A stretch of DNA of 64,000 nucleotides from Actinomadura rayongensis. GTDB lineage: Bacteria; Actinomycetota; Actinomycetes; Streptosporangiales; Streptosporangiaceae. This document shows, in pieces, positions 19,153 to 29,168 of the stretch (position 1 is the first letter of the stretch; the number at the start of each line of letters is the position of its first letter). The notes beneath the pieces are model-generated. The model was not told the DNA's origin. It made no database searches and saw nothing but the letters and a program-made list of their open reading frames with translations. Position numbers and translations under genes: made by a program. The DNA lies in the NCBI RefSeq assembly GCF_009831215.1, contig NZ_WUTW01000001.1, forward strand, positions 372,001 through 436,000, in the 5' to 3' direction.

Positions 19153-20469
19153 GTGAGCGCACTCAGCATCACCCGGCGGGGCACGGTCGCGTCCGGGGCG
19201 TGGAAGCCGGCGCGGATGCTGGCGTCCTCGCTGACCTGGACGTCCGCCGTCTACCTCGGCCTCAGCTTCTTCTTCGGGCTCGCCTACTTCGTCGCGCTCG
19301 TCGTCGGGATCGCGGTGTCGGGCGCGCTGACGATCATCTGGATCGGCTTTCCGATGCTCGTGCTGATGATGCTCGCGTGGCGCGCGGCGGCGATGCTGGA
19401 ACGGCGGCTCGTGCGGCTGGCGTTCGGTGTGCGGATCCGGGACCCGTACCGTCCGCTGCCGAAGGGCGCGAACCCGTTCCCCAAGCTCAAGGCGATGGTC
19501 TTCGACCCGGCGACCTGGAAGGACCTCATCTACCTGGCGCTGCGGTTCCCGATCGGGCTGGTCGAGTTCCTGGCGTCGGTCGTCATGTGGGCGCTGACCG
19601 GGACGCTGCTGTTCCTCCCGCTCATCGTCGCGGTGAGCGGCGGCGCCGAGGTGAACGTCGGCGTCGTGTCGTACTGGGCGGGAAACCCGGTGCAGGCGCT
19701 GCCGATGAGCGTCATCGGCGCGGGGCTGCTCGTCGGCGCCGTGTACGTCACGCGGACGATGGCCATCGCGCACGCCCTCTACGCCACGTACCTGCTCGGG
19801 CCGAACGCGGCGCAGGCCGAGAACCGCGAGCTGCGCGCGAAGACCGAGCACCTGCGGGCGAGCCGGGCGCGCGGCGTGGACGCCGTCGAGTTCGAGCGCC
19901 GTCGCATCGAGCGCGACCTGCACGACGGCGCCCAGCAGCGGCTGCTCGCCGTCGCGATGGACATCGGCCGCGCCCGCGCCAAGCTCGACACCGACCCCGA
20001 GGGCGCCCGCGACCTCATCGAGCAGGCGCACGCGGGCACCCGCGAGGCGATCCAGGAGCTGCGCGACCTCGCGCGCGGCATCTACCCGGCGATCCTCACC
20101 GACCGGGGCCTGGACCCGGCGCTGTCGGGCCTGGCCGGACGCGCCCCGGTGCCGGTCGAGGTCACCGTGGACCTCGCCGAGCGTCCTCCGGCGGCCGTGG
20201 AGAGCATCGCGTACTTCATCGTCGCCGAGTCGCTGGCGAACATCGCCAAGTACGCCGAGGCCACCCGGGCGACCGTCCGCGTCGCGCAAGAGGACTCCTG
20301 GGTCGTCGTGGAGATCATCGACGACGGGGTGGGCGGCGCGGTCGTCCGTCCCGACGGCGGGCTGGCGGGCCTCGCCGACCGGGCCGCCACGATCGACGGC
20401 ATGGTCATCGTGGACAGCCCGCCCGGTGGCCCGACGATCGTCCGCGCCGACCTGCCCTGTTCCTGGTAG
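19153..20469 (+). CDS. Sensor histidine kinase, NarL/DesK type
   Basis: 438 residues from GTG 19153 (GGAGG 7 bases upstream). Residues about 20-215 form a multi-helix membrane sensor of the putative sensor (PF13796-like) type: LGLSFFFGLAYFVALVVGIA, LTIIWIGFPMLVLMMLAW, VEFLASVVMWALTGTLLFLP. A HisKA_3 domain follows with phosphoacceptor His257 in RRRIERDLHDGAQQRLL, then an HATPase_c domain (YFIVAESLANIAKYAEA; GGLAGLADRAATI). Membrane kinase; it pairs with the response regulator 14 bases downstream. The pair is inserted between rho and rpmE. Confidence 0.94.
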   Translation: MSALSITRRGTVASGAWKPARMLASSLTWTSAVYLGLSFFFGLAYFVALVVGIAVSGALTIIWIGFPMLVLMMLAWRAAAMLERRLVRLAFGVRIRDPYRPLPKGANPFPKLKAMVFDPATWKDLIYLALRFPIGLVEFLASVVMWALTGTLLFLPLIVAVSGGAEVNVGVVSYWAGNPVQALPMSVIGAGLLVGAVYVTRTMAIAHALYATYLLGPNAAQAENRELRAKTEHLRASRARGVDAVEFERRRIERDLHDGAQQRLLAVAMDIGRARAKLDTDPEGARDLIEQAHAGTREAIQELRDLARGIYPAILTDRGLDPALSGLAGRAPVPVEVTVDLAERPPAAVESIAYFIVAESLANIAKYAEATRATVRVAQEDSWVVVEIIDDGVGGAVVRPDGGLAGLADRAATIDGMVIVDSPPGGPTIVRADLPCSW

Positions 20470-20483
20470 GCAGAATGGGGGGC

Positions 20484-21137
20484 ATGCGGGTTGTGATCGC
20501 CGAGGACTCGGTGCTGTTGCGGGAAGGGCTCGTCCGGCTGCTGGACGACGCGGGCATCGAGACGGTCGCCACCGTCGGGGACGGCCCCGGCCTGCCCCCC
20601 GCCGTCGAGGAGCACCGGCCCGACCTCGCGATCGTGGACGTCCGGATGCCGCCGTCCTTCACCGACGAGGGCCTGCGCGCGGCGCTGGCGGCCCGGGAGC
20701 GGGTGCCGGGGACGCCGATCCTCGTCCTGTCCCAGTACGTCGAGGAGCGGTACGCGACCGACCTGATCGGCGGCGGCGCGGAGGGCGTCGGCTACCTGCT
20801 GAAGGAGCGGGTGTCGGAGGTCGGGGAGTTCATCGACGCGGTGCGCCGGATCGCGGCGGGCGGCACCGTCATCGACCCGGAGGTGATCGGGCAGTTGCTC
20901 GGCCGAAGACGGACCGGCGACCCGCTGGAGGCGCTGACGCCGCGCGAGCGCGAGGTGCTGGCGCTGATGGCGGAGGGACGCTCCAACGGGGCCATCGCCG
21001 AGCACCTCGTCGTCACCGAGGGCGCGGTGGAGAAGCACATCTCGAACATCTTCGCCAAACTCGGACTGCAGCCCGCGCAGGGCGGCCACCGGCGGGTCAT
21101 GGCCGTCCTCACGTACCTGGGGCACCGCGACGGGTGA
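20484..21137 (+). CDS. LuxR/NarL-type response regulator
   Basis: 217 residues. Receiver domain with phosphoacceptor Asp52 (LAIVDVRMPPSF) and a C-terminal LuxR HTH (LTPREREVLALMAEGRSNGA ... VEKHISNIFAKL). I chose ATG 20484, which gives the usual MRVVIAEDS start behind a G-rich run; ATG 20475 is also in frame. Partner of the upstream kinase. Expected to bind the palindrome at 19048-19065 and, by sequence identity, the one at 49284-49301. Confidence 0.94.
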   Translation: MRVVIAEDSVLLREGLVRLLDDAGIETVATVGDGPGLPPAVEEHRPDLAIVDVRMPPSFTDEGLRAALAARERVPGTPILVLSQYVEERYATDLIGGGAEGVGYLLKERVSEVGEFIDAVRRIAAGGTVIDPEVIGQLLGRRRTGDPLEALTPREREVLALMAEGRSNGAIAEHLVVTEGAVEKHISNIFAKLGLQPAQGGHRRVMAVLTYLGHRDG

Positions 21138-21284
21138 ACGGAATGCCCGGTGACCTCGGCACGTTCCGGTATCTGGCACACTTGGAGTGCAACCGCTGCG
21201 GTACCGGTTCGCGCCTCCCCTCCCGACACGGCCGACGTCGTGCGAGCGGGGCCGCCCGGCGACCGCTCTAGGCGAGGAGAACCC

Positions 21285-21494
21285 ATGAAGCCCGAGATCC
21301 ACCCGAACTATGTCGTCACGACCGTGACGTGCACGTGCGGGAACACCTTCGAGACCCGCAGCACCGCCGAGAACGGCCAGATCCGCGCCGACGTGTGCTC
21401 GGCCTGCCACCCGTTCTACACGGGCAAGCAGAAGATCCTGGACACGGGCGGCCGGGTGGCGCGCTTCGAGCAGCGGTTCGGCAAGCGCAAGTAG
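21285..21494 (+). CDS. rpmE: 50S ribosomal protein L31
   Basis: 69 residues, the zinc-binding (C+) form: TCTCGN and [13 protein letters not shown] supply the Cys ligands. GAGGAG lies 6 bases before ATG 21285. Binds the large ribosomal subunit near the central protuberance. A hairpin terminator follows. Confidence 0.97.
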   Translation: MKPEIHPNYVVTTVTCTCGNTFETRSTAENGQIRADVCSACHPFYTGKQKILDTGGRVARFEQRFGKRK

Positions 21495-21522
21495 GTTCCT
21501 CCCGCACCGCGAGGACCAGGAG

Positions 21523-21550
21523 CGTCCGGGGGCCGGCCGGCCCCCGGACG
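21523..21550 (+). terminator. Terminator after rpmE
   Basis: CGTCCGGGGGCC and GGCCCCCGGACG are perfect arms around GGCC, 28 bases after the rpmE stop and 41 before prfA. It may separate or attenuate expression of prfA. Confidence 0.65.
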
Positions 21551-21591
21551 GCTCACCGCCGGCCCCCCAGGCCAAGCCCAGGACGCGCACC

Positions 21592-22652
<1,061 letters not shown>

Positions 22653-22656
<4 letters not shown>

Positions 22657-23513
22657 ACCTGCTGCTGGACGAGATCGCCCGGGCGACCGCCCGGCTGGCC
22701 GACGCGGGCGCCGCGTCGCCGCGCGCGGACGCCGAGGAGCTGGCCGCCGCCGTCCACGGGGTGAACCGGGGCGAACTGCACAAGGTGCCGGACAGCGCGT
22801 TCGACGCGCGGTTCTGGGAGTACGTCGCGCGGCGCGAGGCGGGCGAGCCGCTGCAGCACATCACGGGCCGCGCGTTCTTCCGGTACCTGGAGCTGAAGGT
22901 CGGTCCGGGGGTGTTCGTGCCGCGTCCGGAGACCGAGGTGATGGTCGGCTGGGCGCTGGAGACCCTGCGGGACATGGACGTCCGGGACCCGCTCGTCGTC
23001 GACCTCGGGACGGGCTCGGCGGCCATCGCGCTGTCGATCGCGCTGGAGGCCCCGACCGCGCGCGTCCACGCCGTCGAGAAGGACCCGGCGGCGTTCGCCC
23101 ACGCGTCCCGCAACGTCGAGGAGCTGGACGAGCGCGACCAGGTGCGGCTGCACCACGGCGACTTCGCGACCGCGCTCCCGGAGCTGGACGGCACGGTGGA
23201 CCTCGTCGTCAGCAACCCGCCCTACATCCCGATGAGCGAGTGGGAGTACGTCCCGCGCGACGTCCGCGACCACGACCCGGCGGACGCGCTGTGGGGCGGC
23301 GGCGACGACGGCCTGGACGCGATCCGCGTCGTGGAGCGCACGGCGCGGCGGCTGCTGCGGCCCGGCGGCCATGTCGCGGTCGAGCACAGCGACCGGCAGG
23401 GCAACCCCGTCTACTGGGTCTTCGCCGAGGAGAACGGCTGGCGGGACGTCCGCAACCGCCGCGACCTCACCGAGCGGGACCGTTTCGTGACCGCGCGCCT
23501 GGTCGCCGACTGA
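22653..23513 (+). CDS. prmC: Release factor glutamine methyltransferase
   Basis: 286 residues; methylates the Gln of the GGQ motif of release factors using SAM. N-terminal helical domain, SAM-binding [13 protein letters not shown], and catalytic VVSNPPYIP at about residue 187. Starts inside the prfA stop codon. Typical length. Confidence 0.95.
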
Positions 23514-23544
23514 CGGCCCGCGCGGACCAGGGAGGAAGACGATC

Positions 23545-24429
23545 GTGAGCCGACGTTATGACTGCTCCGACGCCGTGGAGCGCAGCCGGGGGATCGGCGA
23601 GGCGGCCTCGGCGGTGCGGCGGGGCGAGCTGATCGTCCTGCCGACCGACACGGTGTACGGGGTCGGCGCGGACGCGTTCACGCCGAGCGCCGTCCAGGCC
23701 CTCCTGGACGCCAAGGGCCGGGGCCGCGACATGCCGCCGCCGGTGCTGGTCGGCTCGGTGCGGGCGGCGTCCGCGCTGGTCGAGGACCTCGGCACCTACG
23801 GCCAGGACCTCATCGACGAGTTCTGGCCGGGCGCGCTGACGATCGTGTGCCGCGCCAACCAGAACCTCCTGTGGGACCTCGGCGAGACCAAGGGCACCGT
23901 CGCGGTGCGGATGCCGATGCACGAGCTGGCGATCGAGCTGCTGAAGGAGACCGGGCCGCTCGCGGTGAGCAGCGCGAACCTGAGCGGCAGCCCCGCCGCG
24001 CGGACCGCCGCCGAGGCCGAGGACATGCTCGGCGAGACGGTCGCGGTGTACCTGGACGGCGGCCCGTCCGGCGCGGGCGAGGCGTCCACCATCGTGGACC
24101 TGACGGGCGTGGTGCCGCGCCTGCTGCGCCGGGGCGCGATCCCCGAGCACAAGATCCGCGCGGTCGTCGGCGTCCTCCTGGACACCGACGACGAGCCCGA
24201 CGAGCCCGTCGACCTCGCCAAGCCCGACACCCCGGTCGACCTGGACAAGCCGTCCGCCCCCGTCGACCTCGACAAGCCCGCCGAGCCCGTGGACCTGGAC
24301 AAGCCCGCCGCACCCGTGGACCTGGACAAGTCCGCCGCCCCGGCCGACGCGACCGAGCCCGACACCGACCCGGCGTCCGGCAAGACGGCGGACGAGCCGC
24401 GCCCGGACCGGCCCGGCGACGCGGGCTGA
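23545..24429 (+). CDS. L-threonylcarbamoyladenylate synthase (Sua5/YrdC) with repeat tail
   Basis: 294 residues; makes threonylcarbamoyl-AMP for the t6A modification of ANN-decoding tRNAs. YrdC fold: LIVLPTDTVYGVGADAFTP, DAKGRGRDMPPPVLVGS, EFWPGALTIVCR, PLAVSSANLSGSPAARTA. The catalytic domain ends near residue 205-210, as in short TsaC-type enzymes. Beyond it are five 9-residue repeats (PVDLDKPxx) at 221-265 and an acidic end, which are not part of the fold. GTG start with GGAGG 9 bases upstream. It ends the conserved prfA-prmC block. Confidence 0.93.
   Translation: MSRRYDCSDAVERSRGIGEAASAVRRGELIVLPTDTVYGVGADAFTPSAVQALLDAKGRGRDMPPPVLVGSVRAASALVEDLGTYGQDLIDEFWPGALTIVCRANQNLLWDLGETKGTVAVRMPMHELAIELLKETGPLAVSSANLSGSPAARTAAEAEDMLGETVAVYLDGGPSGAGEASTIVDLTGVVPRLLRRGAIPEHKIRAVVGVLLDTDDEPDEPVDLAKPDTPVDLDKPSAPVDLDKPAEPVDLDKPAAPVDLDKSAAPADATEPDTDPASGKTADEPRPDRPGDAG
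24205..24339 (+). repeat. Five 27-bp coding repeats in the Sua5-type gene
   Basis: Encodes PVDLAKPDT, PVDLDKPSA, PVDLDKPAE, PVDLDKPAA and PVDLDKSAA in tandem. Synonymous differences between units show it is not a very recent slippage product. Confidence 0.8.
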
Positions 24430-24492
24430 GCCCTGCGGGACGCCCCGCCGGGCGGGTGCGCGACGATCAGCTCTCCTGAGTGCTGTCCTGTC

Positions 24493-24533
24493 ATGGCAGC
24501 TACCTTGTAAAGAAAGATAGCCATAGGTACCAT
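24493..24533 (+). promoter_or_regulatory. PadR promoter with overlapping operator
   Basis: TTGTAA (24505-24510) and TACCAT (24528-24533) are 17 bp apart; ATG 24541 follows 7 bases later, so the transcript is probably leaderless. An imperfect inverted repeat with ATGGC (24493-24497) and GCCAT (24520-24524) arms, extended inward by CTACCTT and AGATAG, covers the -35: a likely autorepression site. Confidence 0.55.
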
Positions 24534-24540
24534 GCAATGC

Positions 24541-24903
24541 ATGGGAGCTTCGGACGTCGGGAAACGCCGCAGCCAGTGGCTGCGGGGAGTGCTCGACCTC
24601 TGCCTGCTGGCTGTCGTCGCGGACGAACCCGCCTACGGCTACGAGATGGTGCAACGCCTGTCGGCGGCCGGGCTGGACGCCGTCGCCGAGGGCTCGATCT
24701 ATCCGGCGCTCGGACGGCTCCAGCGCGAAGGACTGCTGGAATCGTTCCTCGTGGAGAGCGCGGAGGGCCCGGCGCGCAAGTACTACCGGCCGACCGCCGG
24801 GGGCCGCGCGGCGCTCGCCGCCTGGTCCGGCGAATGGGAGCGGCTGGTCGCCGGCGTCGCCGCCGTCCTGAACCGCGACGCGGTCACCGGGGACGCGCGG
24901 TGA
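24541..24903 (+). CDS. PadR family transcriptional regulator
   Basis: 120 residues from ATG 24541 (leaderless spacing; ATG 24532 in frame is the alternative). PadR winged helix: LDLCLLAVVADEPAYGYEMV, EGSIYPALGRLQREGLLES, GPARKYYRPTAGGRAALAAW. Small subfamily-2 type without a long C-terminal domain. Its stop overlaps the next start (GTGA). PadR genes paired with HAAS-domain membrane proteins are a recognised arrangement. Confidence 0.93.
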   Translation: MGASDVGKRRSQWLRGVLDLCLLAVVADEPAYGYEMVQRLSAAGLDAVAEGSIYPALGRLQREGLLESFLVESAEGPARKYYRPTAGGRAALAAWSGEWERLVAGVAAVLNRDAVTGDAR

Positions 24904-25604
24904 CGAGCCGGATCGTCCGGCGCTGCCGACGCACCTGGCTGCGGATCGGCGTGCCGGCCGGGGACGTGGCGGACATGACGGCGGAACTCGCGGCGGATCT
25001 GGCGGCGGCCGAGGCCGACGGCCGGGACCCCGATTCCTATGTCGGCGGCGATCCCGCCGGGTTCGCCCGCGCCTGGGCGTCGGAACGCGGCGTCGTCCCG
25101 GTCCGGTCGCGCGTCGGACGGCTCATGGCGGCGGGCGTGCTCGGCGGCCTGCCGGGGGCGCTGGCCGGGCTGTTCGCGGTCTTCGGGCTCCAGAGCGAGA
25201 CGTTCGCCCAGGTCCTCGGACGCGGCGACCGCGCGGTCGAGCTTCCGTCGAACCTGCTGGTCGCCGCGCAGCTCGCCGCCGCCTTCTTCGCGTGGGCGGG
25301 GATCCTCGGCGCGACGTCGGCGGTGCTGCGCTTCCACGCGGACGCGCTGCGGCGCCCCACCGTGCGGGCGCTGGCCTGGGTCCTCCCGGCCGCCGGGGTC
25401 GTCGCGGCCGTGGTCGTCGGCGGTGCGGCCCGCGTCCTGCACTACCCCTACGGCACCCGCTACGTCCTCGCCGAGATGATCGCGCCCGTCGTGATCGTCG
25501 CCGCCGCGGTGGCGGGGACCCGGCTCGGCGTGACGCGAAGGCGCCGCAAACCGCCCGGGGCGGAGACCGAGCCCGGCGAATTTCACGTGGCCGCCGAACT
25601 GTAG
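24900..25604 (+). CDS. HAAS-like membrane protein, PadR partner
   Basis: 234 residues from GTG 24900, overlapping the PadR stop. A cytoplasmic N-terminal helical region of about 70 residues (DVADMTAELAADLAAAEADG, then FARAWASERGVV) fits the HAAS/DUF1700-type domain. Four predicted membrane helices follow (LGGLPGALAGLFAVFGL; LLVAAQLAAAFFAWAGILGA; ALAWVLPAAGVVAAVVV; EMIAPVVIVAAAVAGTRLGV). Function unknown; probably the regulated partner of PadR in envelope or stress sensing. Confidence 0.75.
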   Translation: MTSRIVRRCRRTWLRIGVPAGDVADMTAELAADLAAAEADGRDPDSYVGGDPAGFARAWASERGVVPVRSRVGRLMAAGVLGGLPGALAGLFAVFGLQSETFAQVLGRGDRAVELPSNLLVAAQLAAAFFAWAGILGATSAVLRFHADALRRPTVRALAWVLPAAGVVAAVVVGGAARVLHYPYGTRYVLAEMIAPVVIVAAAVAGTRLGVTRRRRKPPGAETEPGEFHVAAEL

Positions 25605-25752
25605 GGGAGACGCCGCGGAGATCTTCGGAGGACGCGAACGGGACGAAGCGAAGACGATCCGGATACATCGCCCTGATGACGTGTGCGTGTCGCTCGAAAC
25701 GGGCGGCGGCCGGGACGGCGTCCCGGTCCCGGTTCTCCCGGAGAGGAAACGC

Positions 25753-26097
25753 ATGTCACGACGCGTGAAGTTCGTCGGCGGCGCGCTGCTCGCGCTGTCC
25801 CTCACGTTCCCGGCGGCGGAGGCGACGGCGCTGTACGCCCAGGTGAGGGGCAAGGTCAGCGGCTGGAACACGACCGGCGGGTCGCACGACACGATCAAGG
25901 TCAAGGACTGGGCCGAGAGGCAGTGGGTGAAGGGCGAGTACAAACGCCGGTCCTCGGCCAACACCAAGCGGACGCTCTGGAACAAGTCCGGCAAGGGCCG
26001 GACGGTCGAGTCGGGCCCCGGCTCGAAGATCTTCACCCTCCAGGTGTGCGAGGAGTACAACCACAGCCCCGACAAGTGCTCGGGCTGGGTGGGCTGA
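25753..26097 (+). CDS. Small secreted protein
   Basis: 114 residues from ATG 25753, preceded by GAGAGGAA. Signal peptide RRVKFVGGALLALSLTFPAA with cleavage near AEATA. The mature part is basic, beta-prone and Trp-rich (SGWNTTGGSHD; IKVKDWAERQWVKGEYK; CEEYNHSPDKCSGW) with two Cys that may pair. No family recognised. It shares a W-x-x-G-x-[YF]-[KR] pattern with the secreted protein at 31714-32145. A strong hairpin follows its stop. Confidence 0.75.
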   Translation: MSRRVKFVGGALLALSLTFPAAEATALYAQVRGKVSGWNTTGGSHDTIKVKDWAERQWVKGEYKRRSSANTKRTLWNKSGKGRTVESGPGSKIFTLQVCEEYNHSPDKCSGWVG

Positions 26098-26105
26098 TCC
26101 CGTGA

Positions 26106-26139
26106 CCGTCCCGTCCGGACAGGGGCCCGGACGGGACGG
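26106..26139 (+). terminator. Terminator after secreted-protein gene
   Basis: CCGTCCCGTCCGG and CCGGACGGGACGG are perfect 13-bp arms around an 8-base loop, 8 bases past the stop. Confidence 0.75.
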
Positions 26140-26171
26140 CCCGTGACGACGAGCTTCGAGACGAGGACGTG

Positions 26172-26855
26172 ATGGATGACATCGTTCGACGGCCGCTCCT
26201 GGAGGTGGCGGGCCTGTGCTACGGCGTCGGCGGCCGGCCGATCCTCCGCGACCTCGGGCTCGGCCTGGCGGCGGGGGAGTCCATCGCCGTCACGGGGCCG
26301 AGCGGCTGCGGGAAGACGACCCTGCTCATGGCGCTGCTCGGTCTCGTCACGCCGGACTCCGGCACGGTGACGATCGCGGGCACGGACATCACCCGGCTGT
26401 CGGCGCGGGACCTCGCGGCGCACCGCCGCGCGCACCTCGGCGTGGTGTTCCAGTTCGGCGAGCTGCTGCCCGAGCTGTCGCCGGTCGAGAACGTGGCGCT
26501 GCCCGCGCTCCTCGGCGGGACGCGGGCGGGCCGGGCCTACCGCGAGGCGGCCCGGCTGCTGGCCGACCTCGGCGTGCCCGCCGCCGAGACCCCGACCGGG
26601 GCGCTGTCGGGAGGCGAACGGCAGCGGACCGCCGTCGCCCGGGCGCTCATCACGCGGCCCGGGCTCCTGCTGGCCGACGAGCCCACCGGCGCGCTGGACG
26701 GCGACGCGCGCGACGTCGTCGCCGACCTGCTGTTCGCCCTGCCCGAACGGCACGGCTGCGCGCTGCTGGTCGTCACCCACGACGAGGCCGTCGCGGCCCG
26801 CGCGGACCGGCGGCTCCGGCTGGACCAGGGCCGGCTCGCGGGGGCCGCCGCATGA
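26172..26855 (+). CDS. ABC transporter ATP-binding protein, MacB/LolD type
   Basis: 227 residues from ATG 26172 (GTG 26169 is adjacent). Walker A VTGPSGCGKTTLL, Q-loop VVFQFGELLPEL, signature [13 protein letters not shown], Walker B LLLADEPTGALD and switch His VTHDEAV. The LolD-like features and the large FtsX-type permease joined by an ATGA overlap indicate a mechanotransmission-type exporter rather than an importer; no binding protein is present. Confidence 0.93.
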   Translation: MDDIVRRPLLEVAGLCYGVGGRPILRDLGLGLAAGESIAVTGPSGCGKTTLLMALLGLVTPDSGTVTIAGTDITRLSARDLAAHRRAHLGVVFQFGELLPELSPVENVALPALLGGTRAGRAYREAARLLADLGVPAAETPTGALSGGERQRTAVARALITRPGLLLADEPTGALDGDARDVVADLLFALPERHGCALLVVTHDEAVAARADRRLRLDQGRLAGAAA

Positions 26856-29032
26856 GCCGGGCGGGCCTGAGCCGGCAGCTGCTCCACATCGGCCGGGCCG
26901 CCGGGAAGGGGTCGCGCGGCGACCGCGTCCGGTACGTCGCGCTCCTGACGGCGGCCTTCGTCCTCGCGCTGAGCGCGCTGGCCGGGCTGGGGGTCGCGGC
27001 CTCCTACGCCGGCCGGGACGCCCGGGACCGCGCCCGCGCCACCGACGAGGTGACCGCGGGACAGCGGGCCACCGTGCTGTGGCGCCCGAAGTACGACGCG
27101 GTGGGCGACCGGCAGCACCAAGTGATCTTCATCGCGCCGCTGAGCCCGACGGCCGCGCCGCCGCCGGGCCTGCCGCGCTGGCCCGCCCCCGGCGAGGCGT
27201 TCCTGTCGCCCGAGCTGGCCCGGGCCGGGGCGGCCGAGCACATCGCCACCCGGTACGGACGCCCGGCCGGGACGATCGCGCCCGCCGGGCTGGCCTCGCC
27301 CACGGAGCGGCTGGCCTACGTCCGGCCCGCGCGGGTGGACGTCCGCTCCGACGAGTGGTTCCGGACGCCCGGCTTCGGCCGGGCCGATCCGGCGCGTCTC
27401 GGCGAGTCCGCCGACGTCCGGCCGATGGCGCAGTTCCTGCTCGCGCTGGGCGGGCTGGTCGTGCTCCCGGCCGCCGCGCTCGTCGTGATCGCCGCCCGGT
27501 GCGGCTCGGCCGGCCGGGACCGGCGGACGGCGCTGCTCCAGGCGCTCGGCGGCGGCCGGCGGCACCGCGCGCTGGTGAACTGCGGCGAGGCGATCGTTCC
27601 GCTGACGCTGGGCGCGCTGCTGGGGACGCTGCCGTACCTGGCCGCGATGATCCATGACGTCCGGCTGCCCTTCGTCGGCTATCTCGTCCCGTCGGCGGAC
27701 CTGCGCGCGTACGCGGCGTGGACGCCGGTCGTGACCGTCGCGGCGATCGCCGTCGCGCTCGCCCTGGTCGTGGGGCTGCACCGCGTCGACCGGACGGGCC
27801 GCTCGACCCGGCCGCGCTCGTTCGCCGACTCGGTGCCCCGCTGGCGGCTGTGGCTGTGCGCGGCCATGGCGGCGATGTTCGGCGCGAGCGGTTACGTGCG
27901 CGGCATGGCCGGGACGTGGCTGTACGCCGTCGGGACGGTCGGGCTGTGGGCGACCGTGCCGTCCCTCGCCGCCGTCGCGGGCCGGGGGCTCGGCGCTCGC
28001 TTGGCGGCCGTTGGGCGGCGGCGCGGCCGGGTGTCCCCGCTCGTCGCGGGCCGCTGGATGGTGGCGCATCCCGGCGTCATGGTCCGGCTCGCGACCGCCG
28101 TGATCATCGGGGCCGGTCTGGTGTCCCAGACGCAGACCTGGGTGAGCCGCCTCAACACGCCCGCGCTGGAGGCGCGGGCGAGCGTCGCGCGCATCGGCGA
28201 CACCGTCGTGCGGGTGGACGCCGCGGATCTGCGCCCGGACCGGACGGCCGCGTTCGCCCGCGCGCTGCCGCCGGGCTTCACGGTGCTGGGCCTGCACGAG
28301 TCGGAGGGCGGCGGCTCGCCCGTGCTGTCCGCGAACTGCCGCACGCTGCGCGGGCTCGGCCTGCCCTGCACGGCGCGGCCGGCCGCCGTGGCGCCGAGCG
28401 GCGCGGACGATCCGCGCGTCCGGGAACTGAGCCGGTGGACGGGGTCGTCCGGCGACCCGATGCGCGTCGTCGGCACCGACGGCGCCGGGGCGCGTCCGGC
28501 GGGACGGCCGTCCGCGCTGGTGGTCTTCGCCGATCCCGCCCGGCGCGGCGAGAGCTGGCGCGTGCGGCAGGCCGCGTACGCGGCGTTCGACTGGCCGCGC
28601 ACCGAACGGCTCGGCGAACTGTGGCTGACGGGCCTGATGCGCAACGTGGCGATGGGGCAGTGGGTGCTGCTGCTCGGTACCGCCGGGCTCGTCATCCTCA
28701 TGCTGGCGGCGGCGGTGAGCGCCGTGGCGGAGTTTTTGCGGTTCGGCCCCGCGCTGGCGCCGGTCGGCGTCCAGAGCGGGAAGCAGCGGATCTTCGTCTT
28801 CGTCGCGCTGTGGAACCTCACGTTCCCCATGGCCGTCGCGACCGTGGTCGGGGTGGCGGTCGCCTCGTGGCACGGCCTCTACTTCATCGCGACGAGCCAC
28901 GACGGGCACTTCTCCTGGACGGTGATGGGCGTGGCGGCGGCGGTCGGCGGCTGCCTGGCGCTGCTCGTCGGGCTGACCGGAGGCTTGTCGGCGATCCGCG
29001 CGGCCCGGCGCTGGCGCCCGGCGGGCGACTGA
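26852..29032 (+). CDS. FtsX-like ABC transporter permease
   Basis: 726 residues from ATG 26852. An N-terminal helix (YVALLTAAFVLALSALAGLG), a large extracytoplasmic part, then membrane helices near MAQFLLALGGLVVLPAAALV, PLTLGALLGTLPYLAAMI and YAAWTPVVTVAAIAVALALV, a second extracytoplasmic part with two Cys (LSANCRTLRGLGLPC), and C-terminal helices (LLLGTAGLVILMLAAAVSAV; VMGVAAAVGGCLALLVGLTG). This duplicated FtsX layout is typical of actinobacterial exporters of peptides or lipids. Operon with the ATPase. Confidence 0.85.
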   Translation: MSRAGLSRQLLHIGRAAGKGSRGDRVRYVALLTAAFVLALSALAGLGVAASYAGRDARDRARATDEVTAGQRATVLWRPKYDAVGDRQHQVIFIAPLSPTAAPPPGLPRWPAPGEAFLSPELARAGAAEHIATRYGRPAGTIAPAGLASPTERLAYVRPARVDVRSDEWFRTPGFGRADPARLGESADVRPMAQFLLALGGLVVLPAAALVVIAARCGSAGRDRRTALLQALGGGRRHRALVNCGEAIVPLTLGALLGTLPYLAAMIHDVRLPFVGYLVPSADLRAYAAWTPVVTVAAIAVALALVVGLHRVDRTGRSTRPRSFADSVPRWRLWLCAAMAAMFGASGYVRGMAGTWLYAVGTVGLWATVPSLAAVAGRGLGARLAAVGRRRGRVSPLVAGRWMVAHPGVMVRLATAVIIGAGLVSQTQTWVSRLNTPALEARASVARIGDTVVRVDAADLRPDRTAAFARALPPGFTVLGLHESEGGGSPVLSANCRTLRGLGLPCTARPAAVAPSGADDPRVRELSRWTGSSGDPMRVVGTDGAGARPAGRPSALVVFADPARRGESWRVRQAAYAAFDWPRTERLGELWLTGLMRNVAMGQWVLLLGTAGLVILMLAAAVSAVAEFLRFGPALAPVGVQSGKQRIFVFVALWNLTFPMAVATVVGVAVASWHGLYFIATSHDGHFSWTVMGVAAAVGGCLALLVGLTGGLSAIRAARRWRPAGD

Positions 29033-29168
29033 GCGTTCCCACCCCGGCGCCGTGCAAGTGACCCAGATCACGGATTCTCGGCGCAGCGGATCCCGCCCCC
29101 GGCGCATCTCCCGTGTGGACGCCGCCCGCAACGGATGCCGGGGGCGGCGACGGCGCGGAGGGATGGCG

